Shown here: one piece after another, positions 21,387-30,015 of the stretch
Position numbering within the stretch: position 1 is the first letter of the stretch
How the letters are laid out: each line of letters starts with the position of its first letter
Made by a program: the position numbers and the translations under genes
Notes under the pieces: model-generated
What the model saw: only the letters and a program-made list of their open reading frames with translations
Told to the model about the DNA's origin: nothing
The model's database searches: none
From: Azonexus fungiphilus
GTDB taxonomy: Bacteria > Pseudomonadota > Gammaproteobacteria > Burkholderiales > Rhodocyclaceae
NCBI RefSeq assembly: GCF_003634965.1
Contig: NZ_RBXP01000014.1
Location: forward strand, 240,652 to 304,651
Direction: 5' to 3'
DNA length: 64,000 nucleotides

Positions 21387-23414
21387 ATGTCGCTGGCGCC
21401 GATCCGCGCCTCCGACGCGCTGAAGAAGAAGCTGGCCAAGCTCGGTCTCCACACGGAGGCCGATCTGCTGGTGCATCTGCCGCTGCGCTACGAGGATGAA
21501 ACGCGCATCACCGAAATCGCCCGCGCCTTCAGCGGCGAGGCGGTGCAGCTCGAACTGCGTGTGCTGGGCAACGAGATCCAGTTCAAGCCGCGCCGGCAGA
21601 TGGTCGTGCGCGCCTGCGACGACAGCGGCGAAATCACGCTGCGCTTCTTCAGCTTCTACCCGAACCAGCAGGCGGCACTCAGCGAAGGCTCGCTGGTGCG
21701 CGTCTTCGGCGAGGTGCGCGGCGGCTTCTTCGGGCTGGAGATGGTGCATCCGCGTTTCCGCAAGATCGTCGAGGGCGAGCCGCTACCGACGGAAATGACG
21801 CCGATCTACCCGTCGACCGCCGGCTTGGCCAGCTCGGCGCTGCAGAAACTGATCGGCCGGGCGCTGGCCGACGGCGACCTCTCCGAGACCTTGCCCGACG
21901 AGATCCGCCAGCGCCTCAAGCTGCCTGGCCTGGCGCGCAGCATCCATTTCCTGCACCGGCCGCCGCCGGGCACCGACGTCGATACACTGCACGCCCGCCA
22001 TCATCCGGCCTGGCGGCGGGTCAAGTTCGACGAGGTGCTGGCCCAGCAACTGTCGCTGCGCCGCGCCTACCTCGCCCGTCGCGAGCAGGGGGCGCCGGTG
22101 CTGGTGGCGCAGGACGACCTCGGTGCACGCCTGCTCGACCGCCTGCCCTTCGGCCTGACCGGCGCGCAGTTGCGGGCGATGGCCGAGATTGCCGGCGACC
22201 TCGCCCAGCCTTACCCGATGCAGCGCCTGCTGCAGGGCGACGTCGGCGCCGGCAAGACCATCGTTGCCGCGCTGGCCGCCTGCCAGGCGATTTCCGCTGG
22301 CTGGCAGGCGGCCTTCATGGCACCGACCGAAATCCTCGCCGAGCAGCATTACCTGAAGCTGCGCGACTGGCTGGAGCCGCTCGGCGTGCGCGTCGCCTGG
22401 CTGTCCGGCAGCCTGAAGTCCAAGGCCAAGCGCGAGCAACTGGCGGCGACGGCGGCTGACGCGCAACTGGTGGTCGGCACGCACGCGCTGATCCAGGACG
22501 GCGTCGACTTCGCCAAACTGGGCCTGGCCATTGTCGACGAGCAGCACCGCTTCGGTGTCGCCCAGCGCCTGGCGCTGCGCAAGAAGGGCAGCAACCCGCA
22601 CCAGCTGATGATGTCGGCGACGCCGATCCCGCGCACGCTGGCCATGAGCTACTACGCCGACCTCGACGTCACCGTACTCGACGAACTGCCGCCTGGCCGC
22701 ACGCCGATCAAGACGCGGCTGGTCGCCGACAACCGCCGCCAGGACGTCGTCGGTTTCGTCAAGAAACACGTCGAGGAAGGCCGTCAGGCCTACTGGGTGT
22801 GCCCGCTGATCGAGGAATCGGAAGCGCTGCAATTGCAGACGGCGGAGGAAACCTACACCCAGCTTTTTGCCGATTTGCCGGGGTTGACCGTCGGATTGGT
22901 GCACGGACGGCTGAAGGCCGACGAGAAGCAGGCGGTGATGAGCGCCTTCGCCGCCGGCGACATCGATGTGCTGGTGGCGACGACGGTGATCGAAGTCGGC
23001 GTCGATGTGCCCAACGCCAGTCTGATGGTCATCGAGCACGCCGAACGCTTCGGCCTGTCACAACTGCACCAGCTGCGCGGGCGCGTCGGCCGCGGCCAGT
23101 ACGAATCAAGCTGCGTGCTGATCTACGCCGGGCCGCTCGGCGAAATCGCCCGCCAGCGGCTGAAAATCATCTTCGAGCACACCGACGGTTTCGAGATTGC
23201 CCGCCAGGATCTGCAGATCCGCGGTCCCGGCGAATTCGTCGGCGCCCGCCAGAGCGGCGTGCCGCTGCTGCGCTACGCCGATCTCGACATGGACGCCGAC
23301 CTGGTCGAGATGGCGCGCGAAGTTGCCGAGGAAATGCTGACCGAGCATCCGGCCCTGGCCGAGAAGCACCTGCAGCGCTGGCTCGGCGCCCGCGAGGAAC
23401 TGCTCAAGTCGTAA
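21387..23414 (+). CDS. recG: ATP-dependent DNA helicase RecG
   Basis: The 675-residue protein has an N-terminal wedge/OB domain, Walker A LLQGDVGAGKT (about residue 285), motif II DEQHRFG (about 385) and the RecG TRG region ending in GPGEFVGARQSG. It reverses stalled forks and branch-migrates junctions. Its 3' end overlaps the convergent hydrolase gene by 11 bases. Confidence 0.95.
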   Translation: MSLAPIRASDALKKKLAKLGLHTEADLLVHLPLRYEDETRITEIARAFSGEAVQLELRVLGNEIQFKPRRQMVVRACDDSGEITLRFFSFYPNQQAALSEGSLVRVFGEVRGGFFGLEMVHPRFRKIVEGEPLPTEMTPIYPSTAGLASSALQKLIGRALADGDLSETLPDEIRQRLKLPGLARSIHFLHRPPPGTDVDTLHARHHPAWRRVKFDEVLAQQLSLRRAYLARREQGAPVLVAQDDLGARLLDRLPFGLTGAQLRAMAEIAGDLAQPYPMQRLLQGDVGAGKTIVAALAACQAISAGWQAAFMAPTEILAEQHYLKLRDWLEPLGVRVAWLSGSLKSKAKREQLAATAADAQLVVGTHALIQDGVDFAKLGLAIVDEQHRFGVAQRLALRKKGSNPHQLMMSATPIPRTLAMSYYADLDVTVLDELPPGRTPIKTRLVADNRRQDVVGFVKKHVEEGRQAYWVCPLIEESEALQLQTAEETYTQLFADLPGLTVGLVHGRLKADEKQAVMSAFAAGDIDVLVATTVIEVGVDVPNASLMVIEHAERFGLSQLHQLRGRVGRGQYESSCVLIYAGPLGEIARQRLKIIFEHTDGFEIARQDLQIRGPGEFVGARQSGVPLLRYADLDMDADLVEMAREVAEEMLTEHPALAEKHLQRWLGAREELLKS

Positions 23415-24294
23415 ACCACTCGTCGATCAGCGCCGCCACCTGTTCCGGCTGATCGTGGTGGAGCATGTGGTCGGCCTGGTCGATCCAGGCTTCGCGGACA
23501 TCGGCAAAGCAGGCCCGGCGCGCCTCCCAGTCGCCCGGGCGGGTGGCGAAGTCGCGCACGACCCAGGACTGATGGCCGCTGATCCAGAGCACCGGGCAGG
23601 TGATCTCGCGCCAGATCGCCAGCGACTCCTCGAGACGGAACAGGTAGGGCGAGGTCGCCTTGTGCCAGGGGTCGCCGTTCCAGATCACGCCGTGGCGGAA
23701 CTCGCCGTTGCGCGTGGTGCCGTCGCCGATGCGCGCCAGATGGCGGGAGAGGAACTCGGCGCGCGCCGGCGTCAGGTAGGGATCGCTTTTGAGCAACCGC
23801 CGGGCGAAGGCCGGTCGGTCGGGATAGACATGCAGGCGCGGCGGTTGCGCCAGTTCGTCGAGCCACTGGCGGTAGCGGCCGGGGGCCATGTCGGCGGTGG
23901 TCGGCGCGATGCCGACGCCTTCCAGCGAGATCAGCCGTTCGACCCGTTGCGGCCGGATGCCGGCATACAGCGTGGCCAGGATGCCGCCCATGCTGTGGCC
24001 GGCGATGCGCACCCGTTCGCCGGCGGCGTAGTGGTCCACGATCGCCGTCAGGTCGCCGATGTGCTCGGCAAAAAAATACGGCCGGTGCAGCCATTGCGAC
24101 AGCCCGAAGCCGCGCCAGTCGGGGGCGATGATGTTCCAGTCGCGGGCCAGCGCGTCCACGACGAACTGCCAGGAGGCGGAAACATCCATCCAGCCGTGCA
24201 GCAGGAACAGGGTCGGCGCGTCGGCGCGGCCCCAGCGGCGGATGTGCAGGCGGACGCCGTTGGCGTCGACGAATTCGGAACGGGAAGGGCGCAT
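23404..24294 (-). CDS. Alpha/beta-fold hydrolase
   Basis: The 296-residue protein has the oxyanion region LFLLHGWMDVSASW, the nucleophile elbow AGHSMGG (Ser about 104) and a late DQADHMLHHDQPEQV that supplies the catalytic His. Substrate is not predictable. The start at 24294 (MRPSRSEFVDANG) gives the family length; longer in-frame extensions are GC artefacts. Confidence 0.85.
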   Translation of the reverse strand: MRPSRSEFVDANGVRLHIRRWGRADAPTLFLLHGWMDVSASWQFVVDALARDWNIIAPDWRGFGLSQWLHRPYFFAEHIGDLTAIVDHYAAGERVRIAGHSMGGILATLYAGIRPQRVERLISLEGVGIAPTTADMAPGRYRQWLDELAQPPRLHVYPDRPAFARRLLKSDPYLTPARAEFLSRHLARIGDGTTRNGEFRHGVIWNGDPWHKATSPYLFRLEESLAIWREITCPVLWISGHQSWVVRDFATRPGDWEARRACFADVREAWIDQADHMLHHDQPEQVAALIDEWFTT

Positions 24295-24378
24295 GGCGGT
24301 GGCGGTTCGATGATCAGCCCCGGATTCTAATGAGCCGGGTGGCCTGGCGTCGATAGCGGCTGCGATGCGGCTTGCCGA

Positions 24379-24393
24379 GGGCATATAATGCCC
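24379..24393 (+). promoter_or_regulatory. -10 element inside an inverted repeat upstream of the M48 protease gene
   Basis: GGGCAT ATA ATGCCC is a perfect 6-bp inverted repeat whose centre is a TATAAT (24384-24389). It lies 37 bases before the ATG at 24427. No good -35 is visible at 17 bases upstream. Confidence 0.45.
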
Positions 24394-24426
24394 GCCTCGA
24401 ATTTTCCAATCCTGCGAGGAGATGTC

Positions 24427-25173
24427 ATGAAGCGTCGCGATTTCGTCCGTCTGGTCACCTTGTTTTCGGGCGTCAGCGCCGTCAATGTCGCGCTGGCCCA
24501 GTTCAATTTCGGCAAGGCGCTCGAGGCCGGCAAAAGCCTGCTTGCCTCCGAGACGCTCTCGGACGCCGACCTGCAAGCCTATTTCGACCAGATGGCGGCG
24601 GCCAGCGATGCCCAGAACAAGCTGGCCGGGCCGCAGGATGCGTACGGCAAGCGCATCGCCCGCCTGGCCCGGGGGCTGGAGAGCTACGACGGCCTCAAGC
24701 TCGACATCAAGGCCTACCTGACGCCGGAAGTTAACGCCTTCGCCATGGCCAACGGCACGATCCGGGTGTACAGCGGGCTGATGGACAAGTTCTCCGATGA
24801 CGAAATCCGCTACGTCGTCGGCCACGAGATCGGCCACGTCAAGGCCGGTCACACCCGGGCACGGATCCAGACGGCGATGCGCACCAGCGCGCTGCGCAGC
24901 GCGCTGTCGTCGGTCGGCGGCCGGACCGCGGTCCTCGCCGAATCGCAGCTTGGCGACCTGTTCGAACAGGTGGTCCGCGCCCAGCATTCGCAGGCCAACG
25001 AGAACGAAGCCGACGACCTGGCAATGCAGTTCATGAAGAACAAGGGCTTCCCCGCCAGTGCCTGCGTCAGCGCTCTGGAAAAACTCGACGCACTGGGCGG
25101 GGGCGGGGCTTCCTGGTTATCCACCCATCCCAGTCCAAAGGCACGCGCCGAGCGGATGCGCACCCAGGTCTGA
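24427..25173 (+). CDS. M48-family zinc metalloprotease (LoiP/YggG-like)
   Basis: The 248-residue protein has an N-terminal signal sequence (MKRRDFVRLVTLFSGVSAVN to about residue 25) and the zinc motif HEIGH in VVGHEIGHVKAGHT. A downstream NENEADDLA supplies the third zinc ligand. It resembles LoiP/YggG-type envelope proteases. Start ATG 24427 follows GCGAGGAG. Confidence 0.88.
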   Translation: MKRRDFVRLVTLFSGVSAVNVALAQFNFGKALEAGKSLLASETLSDADLQAYFDQMAAASDAQNKLAGPQDAYGKRIARLARGLESYDGLKLDIKAYLTPEVNAFAMANGTIRVYSGLMDKFSDDEIRYVVGHEIGHVKAGHTRARIQTAMRTSALRSALSSVGGRTAVLAESQLGDLFEQVVRAQHSQANENEADDLAMQFMKNKGFPASACVSALEKLDALGGGGASWLSTHPSPKARAERMRTQV

Positions 25174-25183
25174 GGGCGGGAGT

Positions 25184-25206
25184 GGCGGCAAGGCAGGCTT
25201 GCCGCC
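25184..25206 (+). terminator. Hairpin after the M48 protease gene
   Basis: GGCGGCAAG (25184-25192) pairs perfectly with CTTGCCGCC (25198-25206) around a five-base loop, 11 bases after the stop. There is no T run, so intrinsic termination is uncertain. Confidence 0.45.
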
Positions 25207-25229
25207 GCCGATTCGGAATATGCCCCGTT

Positions 25230-25247
25230 TTGACGGTCGACCGTCAA
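25230..25247. promoter_or_regulatory. Perfect 18-base palindrome upstream of the hemerythrin gene
   Basis: TTGACGGTCGACCGTCAA is identical to its reverse complement. It lies 97 bases before the likely start at 25344, in the only non-coding stretch upstream. It is a candidate operator for a dimeric regulator, though the spacing (TTGAC N8 GTCAA) does not fit the FNR/DNR N4 half-site layout. Confidence 0.45.
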
Positions 25248-25343
25248 CTTCCGGGAAAATCCGCGCCGTCGAGCTTGCCGCTGATCGGGGCGGCGGGTAC
25301 CGTGTCGGTTGCGGCGAGCCGCCCCGGCTGCGCCGGTCTTTCG

Positions 25344-25757
25344 ATGAAAGCCGCGATGAAGCGCCATGAATCCCTGCAGGAACTATCACGCGAGCACTAC
25401 CAGGCGCTCAAGCTGGTACTGGTGGTGCGACGGGCGGTCGATAGCGGCGATCTGCTGCGTATCGGGGAAGCGGCCGCGGCTTGCGTCGCTGCGTTCGCTG
25501 CCGAGCTCGAACCGCATTTCCAGGTCGAGGAACGCGATCTGCTGCCGCAGCTCGAGGCGGCCGGCGAGGCTGCGCTGCTGCAGCGGACGCGCGACGACCA
25601 CGGCGAATTGCGCCGGCTCGCTGCCGTCTTGCCGTTCGCCGACGCGGCGAGCTTGCAGCGCTTTGCCGACTGCCTGAACGCCCACGTGCGCTTCGAGGAG
25701 CGCGAGATGTTTCCGGCTGTCGAGCGCATCCGCACGGCAGGCGAAGCGGTCCGGTAA
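25344..25757 (+). CDS. Hemerythrin-like (HHE) protein
   Basis: The 137-residue helical protein carries HHE-type iron ligands: H8 or H17 near the N-terminus, HFQVEERDLLPQ, H in TRDDHGELRRL, and HVRFEEREMFPAVE. Such di-iron proteins bind O2 or NO or repair iron centres. The start is ATG 25344 or ATG 25356. Its neighbour nirBD, which can release NO, makes a nitrosative role plausible but unproven. It converges on nirD. Confidence 0.82.
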   Translation: MKAAMKRHESLQELSREHYQALKLVLVVRRAVDSGDLLRIGEAAAACVAAFAAELEPHFQVEERDLLPQLEAAGEAALLQRTRDDHGELRRLAAVLPFADAASLQRFADCLNAHVRFEEREMFPAVERIRTAGEAVR

Positions 25758-25780
25758 GTCCGCCCGCCGCGGCGCGGTGT

Positions 25781-26119
25781 TCAGGAAACGGCGACGAGGA
25801 CGTCGTCGCCGCTGACTTGCACGGGGTAGGCGCGGACCGAGTGTTCCGGCGCTTCCAGGCATGCGCCGGTGTTCAGGTCGAAGTGGTTCTTGTAGAGCGG
25901 CGAGGCGACGACGACACGCTCGCCGAGGCTGCCGACCAGGCCGCGTGCCAGCACGCTGGCGCCGGAGCGCGGGTCGATGTTGTCGATGGCGTGGTAGCGC
26001 TCGCCGGCGAGCCGGAAGACGGCGATGTGGCGGCCGTCGACCAGGGCGCAGACGCCGGTGCCGGGAAGGATCTCGGCGGTCTTGCAGACGACCGTCCAGG
26101 GCAGGTTTTCGGGGGCCAT
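25781..26119 (-). CDS. nirD: Nitrite reductase (NADH) small subunit
   Basis: The 112-residue Rieske-fold protein without cluster cysteines (MAPENLPWTVVCKTAEILPG, then VVASPLYKNHFDLNTGACLE) matches NirD, the partner of NirB. It follows nirB after 18 bases in the same operon. NirBD reduces nitrite to ammonium in the cytosol. Confidence 0.9.
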   Translation of the reverse strand: MAPENLPWTVVCKTAEILPGTGVCALVDGRHIAVFRLAGERYHAIDNIDPRSGASVLARGLVGSLGERVVVASPLYKNHFDLNTGACLEAPEHSVRAYPVQVSGDDVLVAVS

Positions 26120-26137
26120 GCGGGACTCCTGTAAAGG

Positions 26138-28669
26138 TCAGGCGGTGAGCGGGTCGGCGGCGGCGAGGGCGCGTTCCTCGGCGCGGGCGGGCCGGATCTG
26201 GCCGCGTTCGCGGACGAAGACGATGCGCTGGTCGGGCTGTTCGCTGTTGATGAAGGATCGGAAGCGCTGGCGTACCGCCGGGTCGCTGACCGCGGTTTTC
26301 CACTCGCACTGGTAGGTATCGACGACATGCTGCATCTGCGCCTCGAGTTCGCCGGCGATGCCCAGGCTGTCGCCGATGAGCACGTCCTTGAGGTAGTCGA
26401 GGCCGCCTTCCAGGCTTTCGCGCCAGGTGCTGGTGCGTTGCAGGCGGTCGGCGGTGCGCACGTAGAACATCAGGAAGCGGTCGATCAGGCGGATCAGCCC
26501 GGCCTTGTCGAGGTCGCTGGCGATCAGCTCGGCGTGGCGCGGCTTCATGCCGCCGTTGCCGCAGACGTAGAGGTTCCAGCCGCGCTCGGTGGCGATGATG
26601 CCGATATCCTTGCCCTGCGCCTCGGCGCATTCGCGGGTGCAGCCGGAGACGCCGAACTTGATCTTGTGCGGCGCGCGCAGGCCCTTGTAGCGGTTTTCCA
26701 GCTCGACCGCGAGGCCGACCGAGTCATCGACGCCGTAGCGGCACCAGGTGCTGCCGACGCAGCTCTTCACGGTGCGCAGGGACTTGCCGTAGGCGTGGCC
26801 GGATTCGAAGCCGGCGGCGATCAGTTCTTCCCAGATCAGCGGCAATTGCTCGACGCGGGCGCCGAACAGGTCGACACGCTGGCCGCCGGTGACCTTGGTG
26901 TAGAGGCCGTACTTCTTGGCCACCTGGCCGACCGCGATCAGCCCGTCCGGCGTCACCTCGCCGCCCGGCATGCGCGGCACCACCGAGTAGGTGCCGTCCT
27001 TCTGGATGTTGCCGAGGAAGTAGTCGTTGCTGTCCTGCAGGCTGGCGAGTTCGCCCTTGAGCACGAACTCGTTCCAGCACGAGGCGAAGATCGAGGCCGC
27101 CGTCGGCTTGCAGATGTCGCAGCCGAGGCCCTTGCCGTGGCGGGCGAGGAGATCGTCGAAGCTGCGGATTTCGCCGACCCGGATCAGGTGGAAGAGCTCC
27201 TGGCGCGAGTACGGGAAATGTTCGCAAAGATGGTTGTTGACCGTCAGACCGAGGCGCGCCATCTCCGCCTTCATGACCTGGGTGACCAGCGGCACGCAGC
27301 CGCCGCAGGTGGCGCCGGCCTTGGTGCAGGCCTTGATTTCGCCGATGCTCGTGGCCCCGGCGGCGACCGCCTGGCAGATGTCGCCCTTGCTGACGTTATT
27401 GCATGAGCAGATCTGCGCGCTGTCGGGCAGGGCATCGACGCCGAGGCCGGGTTTGCCCTTGCCGTCGCCGGCCGGGAGCACCAGGAATTCGGGATCGGCG
27501 GGCAGCGCGATGCCGTTCAGCGTCATCTGCAGCAGCGTGCCGTACTCGTCGGCGTTGCCGACCAGCACGGCGCCGAGCAGGCGCTTGCCGTCGGCGCTGA
27601 CGACGATCTTCTTGTACACCTGCTTGCACTCGTCGGCGTAGCGGAAGCTGCGGCAGCCCGGCGTCTTGCCCTGGGCGTCGCCGATGCTGGCGACGTCGAC
27701 GCCCATCAGCTTGAGCTTGGTGCTCATGTCGGCGCCGGCAAAGGTGGCACCGCTCTCGCCGGCGAGCTGGCGGGCGACGACACGGGCCATCTCGTAGCCG
27801 GGGGCGACCAGGCCGAACATCTGCTCGCGCCAGGCGGCGCATTCGCCGATCGCGTAGATGTCCGGGTCGCTGGTCAGGCAGCGGTCGTCGATCGCGATGC
27901 CGCCGCGCGGACCGACCGCCAGCGCGTTTTCGCGGGCGAGTTCGTCGCGCGGCCGGATGCCGGCGGAAAAGACGATCATGTCGGTTTCGAGGTGGAAGCC
28001 GTCGTCGAAGACCAGGCGGTGGCGGGCCGTCGCACCGTCGCGGATTTCCTGGGTGCTGCGGCTGGTATGCACGCGCACGCCGAGCGCCTCGATCTTGCTG
28101 CGCAGGATGCGGCCGCCGTCGTCGTCGACCTGCACCGCCATCAGGCGCGGCGCGAATTCGACGACGTGGGTTTCCAGGCCGAGGTCGCGCAGGGCCTTGG
28201 CGCATTCCAGGCCGAGCAGGCCGCCGCCGATGACGACGCCGCTGCGCGACAGCTTGCCCGAAGCCTGCATCGCCTCGAGGTCCTCGATGGTGCGGTAGAC
28301 GAAGCAGTGGCGGCGGTCGTTGCCCTTGATCGCCGGCACGTAGGGATAGGAGCCGGTGGCGAGGACCAGCTTGTCGTAGGCGAGCGTTTCGCCGGCGAGC
28401 GTGGTCACCGTCTTGCGCCGGCGGTCGATGGCCACGGCGCGGCTCTTCAGCCGGATGCGGAAGCCGCTGGCAGCGAAGAAGCCGTCGTCGGCGAGGGCCA
28501 GGTCGGCGGCGCTCTTGCCGGCAAAGAATTCGGAAAGATGAACGCGGTCGTAGGCCATCCGCGCTTCTTCGCCGAGGACGGTGACTTCGACGTCCGCCAG
28601 CTGGCGCTGCTGCAGTTCTTCGAGAAACTTGTGGCCCACCATGCCGTGGCCGATGACGATGATCTTCAT
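26138..28669 (-). CDS. nirB: Nitrite reductase (NADH) large subunit
   Basis: The 843-residue protein has an N-terminal FAD/NAD-binding oxidoreductase (MKIIVIGHGMVGHKFLEEL), a BFD-like [2Fe-2S] segment (CSCNNVSKGDICQAV, CTKAGATCGGC) and a sulfite/nitrite-reductase half with siroheme-[4Fe-4S] cysteines in KSCVGSTWCRYG and GCTRECAEAQ. It reduces nitrite to ammonium with NADH for assimilation or detoxification. The start at 28669 gives the canonical NirB N-terminus; upstream in-frame codons cover the structured leader and are judged non-coding. Confidence 0.95.
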   Translation of the reverse strand: MKIIVIGHGMVGHKFLEELQQRQLADVEVTVLGEEARMAYDRVHLSEFFAGKSAADLALADDGFFAASGFRIRLKSRAVAIDRRRKTVTTLAGETLAYDKLVLATGSYPYVPAIKGNDRRHCFVYRTIEDLEAMQASGKLSRSGVVIGGGLLGLECAKALRDLGLETHVVEFAPRLMAVQVDDDGGRILRSKIEALGVRVHTSRSTQEIRDGATARHRLVFDDGFHLETDMIVFSAGIRPRDELARENALAVGPRGGIAIDDRCLTSDPDIYAIGECAAWREQMFGLVAPGYEMARVVARQLAGESGATFAGADMSTKLKLMGVDVASIGDAQGKTPGCRSFRYADECKQVYKKIVVSADGKRLLGAVLVGNADEYGTLLQMTLNGIALPADPEFLVLPAGDGKGKPGLGVDALPDSAQICSCNNVSKGDICQAVAAGATSIGEIKACTKAGATCGGCVPLVTQVMKAEMARLGLTVNNHLCEHFPYSRQELFHLIRVGEIRSFDDLLARHGKGLGCDICKPTAASIFASCWNEFVLKGELASLQDSNDYFLGNIQKDGTYSVVPRMPGGEVTPDGLIAVGQVAKKYGLYTKVTGGQRVDLFGARVEQLPLIWEELIAAGFESGHAYGKSLRTVKSCVGSTWCRYGVDDSVGLAVELENRYKGLRAPHKIKFGVSGCTRECAEAQGKDIGIIATERGWNLYVCGNGGMKPRHAELIASDLDKAGLIRLIDRFLMFYVRTADRLQRTSTWRESLEGGLDYLKDVLIGDSLGIAGELEAQMQHVVDTYQCEWKTAVSDPAVRQRFRSFINSEQPDQRIVFVRERGQIRPARAEERALAAADPLTA

Positions 28670-28776
28670 GTTTGGTTCTGCCCGGCCACGAACGGGGGCT
28701 TCGCGCATTACCTCGATCGCCGGGCGTGCCGGGATCTGCATGAAGGCCTCCGCGAATCGCGGCGCATTGTCGGTTT

Positions 28777-28814
28777 GGAATTGCCGGGCCGGAAAGCTGA
28801 CCGGTCCGGATTCC
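28777..28814 (-). terminator. Candidate attenuator hairpin in the nirB leader
   Basis: On the minus strand a long stem forms between GGAATCCGGACCGG (28814-28801) and CCGGCCCGGCAATTCC (28792-28777), with one mismatch, a small bulge and an eight-base loop. Its 5' arm shares the GGA bases of the upstream hexaloop hairpin, so the two are mutually exclusive. No U run follows, so true intrinsic termination is not shown. Confidence 0.4.
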
Positions 28815-28867
28815 GCCGTCTTTGGCGGAGGCTGCTGCTCGCTGCATCGTTGCATTTGAGCGAGCAG
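28812..28867 (-). ncRNA. Two-hairpin ANTAR-type leader RNA of nirBD
   Basis: Read on the minus strand, hairpin 1 (28867-28835) has an outer stem CTGCTCGC/GCGAGCAG, a 5' bulge, an inner TGC/GCA and hexaloop AACGAU. Hairpin 2 (28829-28812) has stem TCCGCC/GGCGGA and hexaloop AAAGAC. Both loops have A at position 1 and G at position 4, the known recognition pattern of ANTAR antiterminators such as NasR and NasT. The five-base linker between them fits the tandem arrangement. Confidence 0.65.
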
Positions 28868-28873
28868 GACATC

Positions 28874-28888
28874 GCATGAAGCGTGCCA
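28874..28888 (-). promoter_or_regulatory. Sigma-54 (-24/-12) promoter of nirBD
   Basis: The minus strand reads TGGCACGCTTCATGC, with GG and GC exactly ten bases apart and a single departure from the TGGCACG-N4-TTGC consensus. Transcription would begin about 12 bases downstream, at the foot of the first leader hairpin. This implies NtrC-dependent nitrogen control. Confidence 0.65.
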
Positions 28889-29006
28889 GCACCGCCAAGC
28901 GCCGTTTGGCGGCAGATTGCGCGGCGGCTGGCGGATTTTTCGCACCACAAGCGTGCCGCCGCGACCAAAGTGGTGCGGCGGCACGGCGCGAGTCAGCCTT
29001 GCCGGC
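28889..29006. other. Upstream region of the nirB promoter
   Basis: The stretch between the sigma-54 site and the 3' end of the MBL gene would hold NtrC enhancer sites. No clear NtrC palindrome (GCAC-N6/7-GTGC type) was found by eye, although several GCAC/GTGC pieces occur around 28945-28995. Confidence 0.3.
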
Positions 29007-29897
29007 TCACCATTTCATTTCGCCCTTGGCGACCTTGGCGCCGATGTCGAGGGCAATGCCCAGCCCGGCTTCCGGATAGGCGCTGCGCATCGCCGCGATC
29101 AGCGCGGCGGCGTCGCCGGCCTGGCCCTGTTCGTGCGCGAAGCGCTGCAGGTAGTTGCGGGTGTGCTCGATGCTGCTGGTGTCGAGCGGCGTGCCCGGGG
29201 CCATGTGGCCGGGGACGACGACGGCCGGGCGGCGCGCCTGCATCTCGTCGAGCTGGGCCAGCCAGGCTTCGCGTTCGGCGGCGAGCTGGGTGTCGGCGGT
29301 CCACACGTGCAGCTTGCCGAAGATCGCGACGTTGCCGGCGATCGCCTTGAGCGACGGGATCCAGACGTAGGGGCGGTGGGCGAGCGGGCCAGTGGTCCCG
29401 GAAATCTCGATTTTTTCACCGTCGACCGTCAACGTGTTGCCGGCGATGGCTTCCGGGACGATCGGCTGGCGCGGTGCGTTGACGCCCAGCTTCGGGCCCC
29501 AGAAGGCGAGCTTGCCGGCCAGCTTGGCGGCGATCCGGTCGCGAACCGCCGGTGTCGTCACGACCTTGGCCTGCGGGAAGATCTCCTTGAGCGTCTCGGC
29601 GCCGAAGTAGTAGTCCGGGTCGGCGTTGCTGACCAGGATCGTGGTCAGGCGGCGGCCGCTGTCGAGGACGTTGGCGGCGATGCGCAGCGCGTCGGCGCGG
29701 GTGAAGCCGGTGTCGATGACCAGGGCCTCGCTCTTGCCGCTGACGACGACGGCGTTGACATGGAAGCTGCCGGCATCGGCGTTGTAGACCTTGAGGCTGA
29801 GCGGCGGCGTTTCCTGGGCGCCGGCCTGGCCGGCGGCGATCAGGCCGAAGCCGAGGACAGGCAGCGCCAGGCGCAGGAACTTGGAAGTTGGGAACAT
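29007..29897 (-). CDS. Secreted MBL-fold protein with degenerate metal motif
   Basis: The 296-residue protein has a signal peptide (about 1-27, ending AGAQ) and a metallo-beta-lactamase fold: ALVIDTGFTRAD, then ILVSNADPDYYFGAE, and VVVPGHMAPG. In active hydrolases the second segment reads HxHxDH; here it reads N-A-D-P-D-Y, so the first two histidines and the last one are missing. It may be a pseudo-enzyme, bind metal differently, or bind a ligand. It is divergent from a LysR gene that may control it. Confidence 0.8.
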   Translation of the reverse strand: MFPTSKFLRLALPVLGFGLIAAGQAGAQETPPLSLKVYNADAGSFHVNAVVVSGKSEALVIDTGFTRADALRIAANVLDSGRRLTTILVSNADPDYYFGAETLKEIFPQAKVVTTPAVRDRIAAKLAGKLAFWGPKLGVNAPRQPIVPEAIAGNTLTVDGEKIEISGTTGPLAHRPYVWIPSLKAIAGNVAIFGKLHVWTADTQLAAEREAWLAQLDEMQARRPAVVVPGHMAPGTPLDTSSIEHTRNYLQRFAHEQGQAGDAAALIAAMRSAYPEAGLGIALDIGAKVAKGEMKW

Positions 29898-30015
29898 GGT
29901 TTTCTCCGGACAGGTGATTGATGACGGAGTGGATTCTATTGACCATGTATCGCGCAAAAAACAGCGTTTAGGTTTAATATTCATTGCGTAAATCGATTGA
30001 ATCGGGAGTGTCGCC

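Noticed and set aside
25230-25247. FNR/DNR box reading of the hemerythrin palindrome
   Set aside because: FNR-type sites have a four-base spacer between TTGAN and NTCAA; this palindrome has eight, so another regulator is more likely.
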